Positions 60,405 to 64,000 of a stretch of DNA of 64,000 nucleotides are shown piece by piece. Made by a program: the position numbers and the translations under genes. Location of the stretch: NCBI RefSeq assembly GCF_002865645.1, contig NW_020194676.1, positions 1 to 64,000 of the forward strand, in the 5' to 3' direction. Numbering within the stretch: the first letter of the stretch is position 1; each line of letters opens with the position of its first letter. The notes beneath the pieces are model-generated. The model was not told where the DNA came from. It worked only from the letters and a program-made list of their open reading frames with translations, and ran no database searches. Source of the DNA: Hyaloscypha bicolor E. Its lineage: Eukaryota > Ascomycota > Leotiomycetes > Helotiales > Hyaloscyphaceae.

Positions 60405-62231
60405 GGGGTTCGTGGGTATTGTGACTTAGCATTTGCATTGGGTGGGGAATTGCATCTGGGTATTTCGCGCGCTAGCAACATGTATCGCATCCACTCGACT
60501 AGAGTAGACACATAGCATAGAAGTAATTGCATCTGGTCCTTTATCGAATAGTCGAGTTCTTGAGATGACAATCAAGTGTATGGGGACTCTGCGATCGCGG
60601 TTGCAGAAAAAAGATGACCTAGAGATCAAAACGTGGAGTCGTGGACACGATTCAGGACCTTCCACACCATCTGAAGTCAAGCATCCCCAAAATCCCTGAA
60701 TCCACGGAACTATCCCAGCTTGGGAAATAATCATGCTCAGAGAAAAGCTTCTTCTACTTTGTTGCCCGCCGGGCATGGCTCGGTAAGTGACGGCGACCGC
60801 CGGCATCACCCTGGATTTGACGTCTCTCCTGCCTCAGCCCAAAAATCGAAAGCGTAGAGCATCGCAACTTGATAGGAAAAGGGTTATCGCGATGTGGCTC
60901 CAGGTCTGGTCGGGGTGCGGCCCGTGTCTTAGCAGATCTGACAGTTTTCTTCTTTGCATGTTCTAGAGGTACAACTCGAGGCTGGTGGGCCGCCGCCGCA
61001 GCCACCGCCGCTGAAATTCAAGAATCAACAGCAATACTAATCACAGTGAGACCCAGCGAGAAGGAATGACGATAGAAGACATTGGAGATGGACATGTCGA
61101 GCAAGTCAGACAGGTACAGAAATGTTCTTATGCAATTATGACTGTTATCAAACGGAAGAGGTTCGTTTGTCCCAACCCTCTATCTCTTCCGGCTAGATCT
61201 TTCTCAACTTCGATGTCCTTGATATGCCAGATATTGAAACTTCAACATAATGGACCTTCACGAAGGCATGACTCGTGGCCCTCTTGGGCTTGAACGTGGC
61301 TGTGGCTGTGGCTCGTGGCCTTGGGAGCAGGAGTTTGTCGAGGATGATTTCCCGGCCTCATGTTACCTGTTTCATGCTTCATGCTCTCTAGTCATGCAGC
61401 CTGTAACAGTAAACTCTAAATCCGCTCCTGCAAACGCCGTCTGCCGGCGCTGGCGACCATGCACTTTGCCTGAGCGGACCGTCGCAAGGTGAACCACAGA
61501 AGCACTGCATTTACAGCCCCTTCTGCTTGTTTGACTCGGCTCCACCTCCTGAGGAAATGTGATGATGGTGTGGTGTTGCTAATGAATTCCGGGCAAGCAG
61601 GTCCTCTTGTCCTTTCTCGTTGGGTTCTAGATAGAACTGGTTCGCCTTTAGCTTAATAATTTTAGAGGAAGCATTACCTTCACCTTCATAATTACAGAGG
61701 AAGCGAATACTCCCTGCCCTTCGAAGTTGAGGCGACTGCTTGAAGTGAAGTGACGTGGAGTGAAGTGAAGTTATGTGAAGTCCTCCCTTTCCTCCCCCCC
61801 TTCCTTCAAGCCCCGCCACCAAAAAACATCGCCTTGTCCCCCTCGTCACCACCCCACCACTCTAGATTTCGACGGGCCTCTTGCTTGGGAGTCAGGAACA
61901 CCTTGCACTTGCTTTGCTCCTGACCCTTGCCCCAGATCTTTTCTCGAATACCGCCGAAGCAAGAGGGGAAGGGCCGCAGTGCGTCAGAGAGCGTGCAGGG
62001 CAGGGCAGGATTGCATGGCGGAAGTCGCAGTCGCAGTCGCAGTCGCGTCATCTTCAAGATCCCAAAAAATTATCAACTCCCTTCCCCAGACTCTGTTGCC
62101 GCGTCGCCGGCGCTTTATATTCAGAGTTTACCCCCCAACAACACCGGCACGCTGTTGCCAGCACAATCCTTCTCCCGAACTGTCGCCGAACCCTCCACTC
62201 AGCATCAAGAGGAGAGCTTCCAGCAATAACA
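60405..62231. other. Intergenic, 1.83 kb
   Basis: Between the MFS gene and the second Zn2Cys6 regulator. It likely holds a long 5' UTR and promoter for the regulator; pyrimidine-rich stretches occur at 61,780-61,870. Open frames on both strands look like non-coding GC-rich sequence and show no family features. Confidence 0.4.
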
Positions 62232-64000
62232 ATGTCGGCCTACACGTCGTCGCCGCACGGCTACCAGAGCATCCACAGTCCGACAACCAACGACCTCCAA
62301 CTTCCACCTCATCACAGCCTTCCCCCGCCTCCTCAGTCGTATCCGTACGACCCTCAATCAGCTTCACTACAGCCCCCGTCGCCCTATAGCAATGGACATA
62401 CAAACGGACATGGAGATGGTGACGTGCAGCAGTCCATTCCCCCACCACCCCCCGCGTCTGCGAGCGGAGATGCGCAGAAGGGAAATCGTCTACGAAAAGC
62501 TTGCGATTCCTGCAGCATCCGGAAAGTAAAGGTAGTACATCTCCTTGTCCGAATCTAGCAGACCAAAACTGACGCGATTTGCAAACAGTGTGACGAGTCC
62601 GGAATTCCCTGTCGAGCTTGCTCGGCCTTGGAGATCCCATGCACCTTCAATCGACCCAGCAGACGACGAGGACCCCCCAACCGACACGCAGAAGCTATCA
62701 AGAACAACGAAGCCAACAAGAAGAGACGCCTCGAGTCCCCGTCCGGTCCTGGCAGCATGTCCTCTCCAACCTCTCCTAACAATATCGCCGAGACCCTTGT
62801 GTCCTTTTCCTCTGGCGCAGTCCTCAACGCCGAATCAATCTGCTCCCTCCCAACCCTCGAACTCCTGATTGATGACTTCTTCACATACATTCACCCATTA
62901 TGTCCGTTCCCCCACGAGCCCTCCTTTCGGAGTGCTTTCCTTGATCGGCGGGACCTTTCAAGCCCGAGCTACCTGGCCCTTTTGGCATCAATGGTTGGTG
63001 TATTGGTTGCCTCCTTCCCTCGGAGACCACGATTACATCTCAAGGCTGCGCAAAGTGAACACCTCTTTCCGAACTCTATTAGCTTCGTTGAGAAGTGCCA
63101 CAATATCGCAACCCAGGCAAGAGGCGCGGGCTACCTCGACAACCTGGGCCTCAGTGTCTATGATGCCATCACAAGCTATTTCCTTGGACTGTCGGGCGCA
63201 TACACCTTCAAATGGAAGCAGACTCGTCTGTACTTTGGAGAAACCTTGACGATGTTGAGAGTCATTGGCGCTCACAGGGCCAAGAATCAGAACTTCATAC
63301 CCCTGGGTTCTCTCGAAGCTGCAGTAGGAGGCGCGAACGGCTTTGAACAACCTCCGCCAGAAAAGGTTGACTATATCAAGCAAGAATTAGGCCGCCGAGT
63401 TTTCTGGGTCATGTTTGTTGGTATTAGGTGAGTATTCCTACATCATCTTTATAATCAATGCTGATGATTCCAAGATCAATGCAACAGATTGGTGGCAGTT
63501 TCGGCGAGCTTCTCATTCCCCCGCCAACCAAGACTGAACCATATCCCCCTCTGCCCTTGGAGGTCGACGATGAGTACATCTTCGAGCAGTACATTCAGCC
63601 TCAACCACCAGGATCAATCTCCAAGTTGACCGCTTTCAATCTCAACTGTCAAATTTTTGAAACGGTCACTCCCCTTGCCACCATGGAGCTGGCGTACGGT
63701 ATCGACTCTGTTTTTGACATCAACAAGCAAAAGCAAGTCATGGAAGGATGTTTGCGGGCAGTCAAGAGAGTGTTAAACAATGTTCCAAGAGAGTTAATGC
63801 TTGAACCAGGCTCAAAAGCTGGTGAATTCGCAACATCAACATCATATTACCCGCCAATGCCAGCCTACACAAGCATGCGGACTAACGGCAATGATGGAAT
63901 GCAGGGTATGCAAGAGAATTTGGAGAATAGAAGAAGACTACAGTTCGAGATCCAAAAAGCCAACATCTATGCAAGTCAACTTGGAACGAGATCATTCATC
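62232..64000 (+). CDS. Zn(2)Cys(6) fungal transcription factor, 3' end outside window
   Basis: Nuclear regulator, at least 560 codons in view and still open at the window edge. Exons 62232-62531, 62589-63427 and 63475 onward. A Pro/Ser/His-rich N-terminus precedes the zinc cluster, which spans the first intron: ACDSCSIRKVK, then CDESGIPCRACSALEIPCTF, with the six-cysteine spacing. RPSRRRGPPNRHAEAIKNN is a basic linker. The fungal_trans middle-homology domain starts near LPTLELLIDDFFTYIHPLCP and includes LGLSVYDAITSYFLGLSGAY and ELGRRVFWVMFVGIR. Full-length, uninterrupted and GC-normal in the visible part, so probably functional. The target pathway is not evident; it is separated from the metabolic cluster by conventional genes. 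Confidence 0.9.

Noticed and set aside
60754..61005. Ala/Arg-rich minus-strand frame near 60.9 kb
   Set aside because: Low-complexity frame in GC-rich intergenic sequence, with no domain or intron support.
61775..62389. 204- and 225-codon plus-strand frames upstream of the second regulator
   Set aside because: They overlap in different frames; only the frame from ATG 62,232 leads into the zinc cluster, so the rest is probably 5' UTR.

Overview
The window is nuclear DNA of a filamentous ascomycete. Genes carry many short GT-AG introns (about 45-90 nt) with CTRAY-type branch sites, regulators are Zn(2)Cys(6) proteins, and repeats show the CpA-to-TpA wear of repeat-induced point mutation (RIP). 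I see no tRNA, rRNA, CRISPR array or prokaryotic operon. A leotiomycete-like plant- or soil-associated fungus fits, but the species cannot be read from the sequence.

Layout. Positions 1-15,420 are a gene-free, extremely AT-rich block of RIP-degraded repeats. It includes two inverted copies of one relic element (about 1.27 kb per arm), a 130-bp direct repeat and several microsatellites. The border with gene DNA is sharp.

From 15.6 to 46.3 kb lies a dense accessory metabolic neighbourhood. In order it holds an FAD monooxygenase, acetoacetyl-CoA synthetase, a cytochrome P450, and E1-beta, E1-alpha and E2 of a branched-chain 2-oxoacid dehydrogenase. Then come a Zn2Cys6 regulator, an APH-fold phosphotransferase, an AttH/DUF7064-like protein, a tail-anchored cytochrome b5, a DUF3237 protein, a short-chain dehydrogenase, a multi-span membrane protein and a COMT-type O-methyltransferase. 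Several members are broken. E1-alpha has an in-frame TAG and a one-base frameshift, and E2 has a one-base frameshift. The regulator has an in-frame TAA and is split by a 2.6-kb RIP-scarred pogo/Fot1 transposon. The methyltransferase lacks its N-terminal half, abuts a hAT-like element carrying a solo LTR, and has a 10-bp insertion. The FAD monooxygenase, synthetase, P450, E1-beta and most genes of the right half read intact after splicing. The whole looks like a gene cluster in decay beside a heterochromatin-like block. If once functional, it may have coupled branched-chain acyl-CoA or acetoacetyl-CoA supply to oxidative tailoring; that is inference.

From 47 to 64 kb the genes look more conventional: a divergent CAX-type cation/proton antiporter, a GFA-domain protein, a DUF1857 protein, a 5-formyltetrahydrofolate cyclo-ligase-like protein, a peroxisomal (SKL) copper amine oxidase, a monocarboxylate-transporter-like MFS protein and the 5' part of a second Zn2Cys6 regulator. 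Two short hAT-type elements with perfect 8-bp target duplications sit between these genes. One of them lies in the promoter of the MFS gene and brings four CACGTG motifs. Exon borders were assigned by hand from splice signals, reading frame and family conservation.
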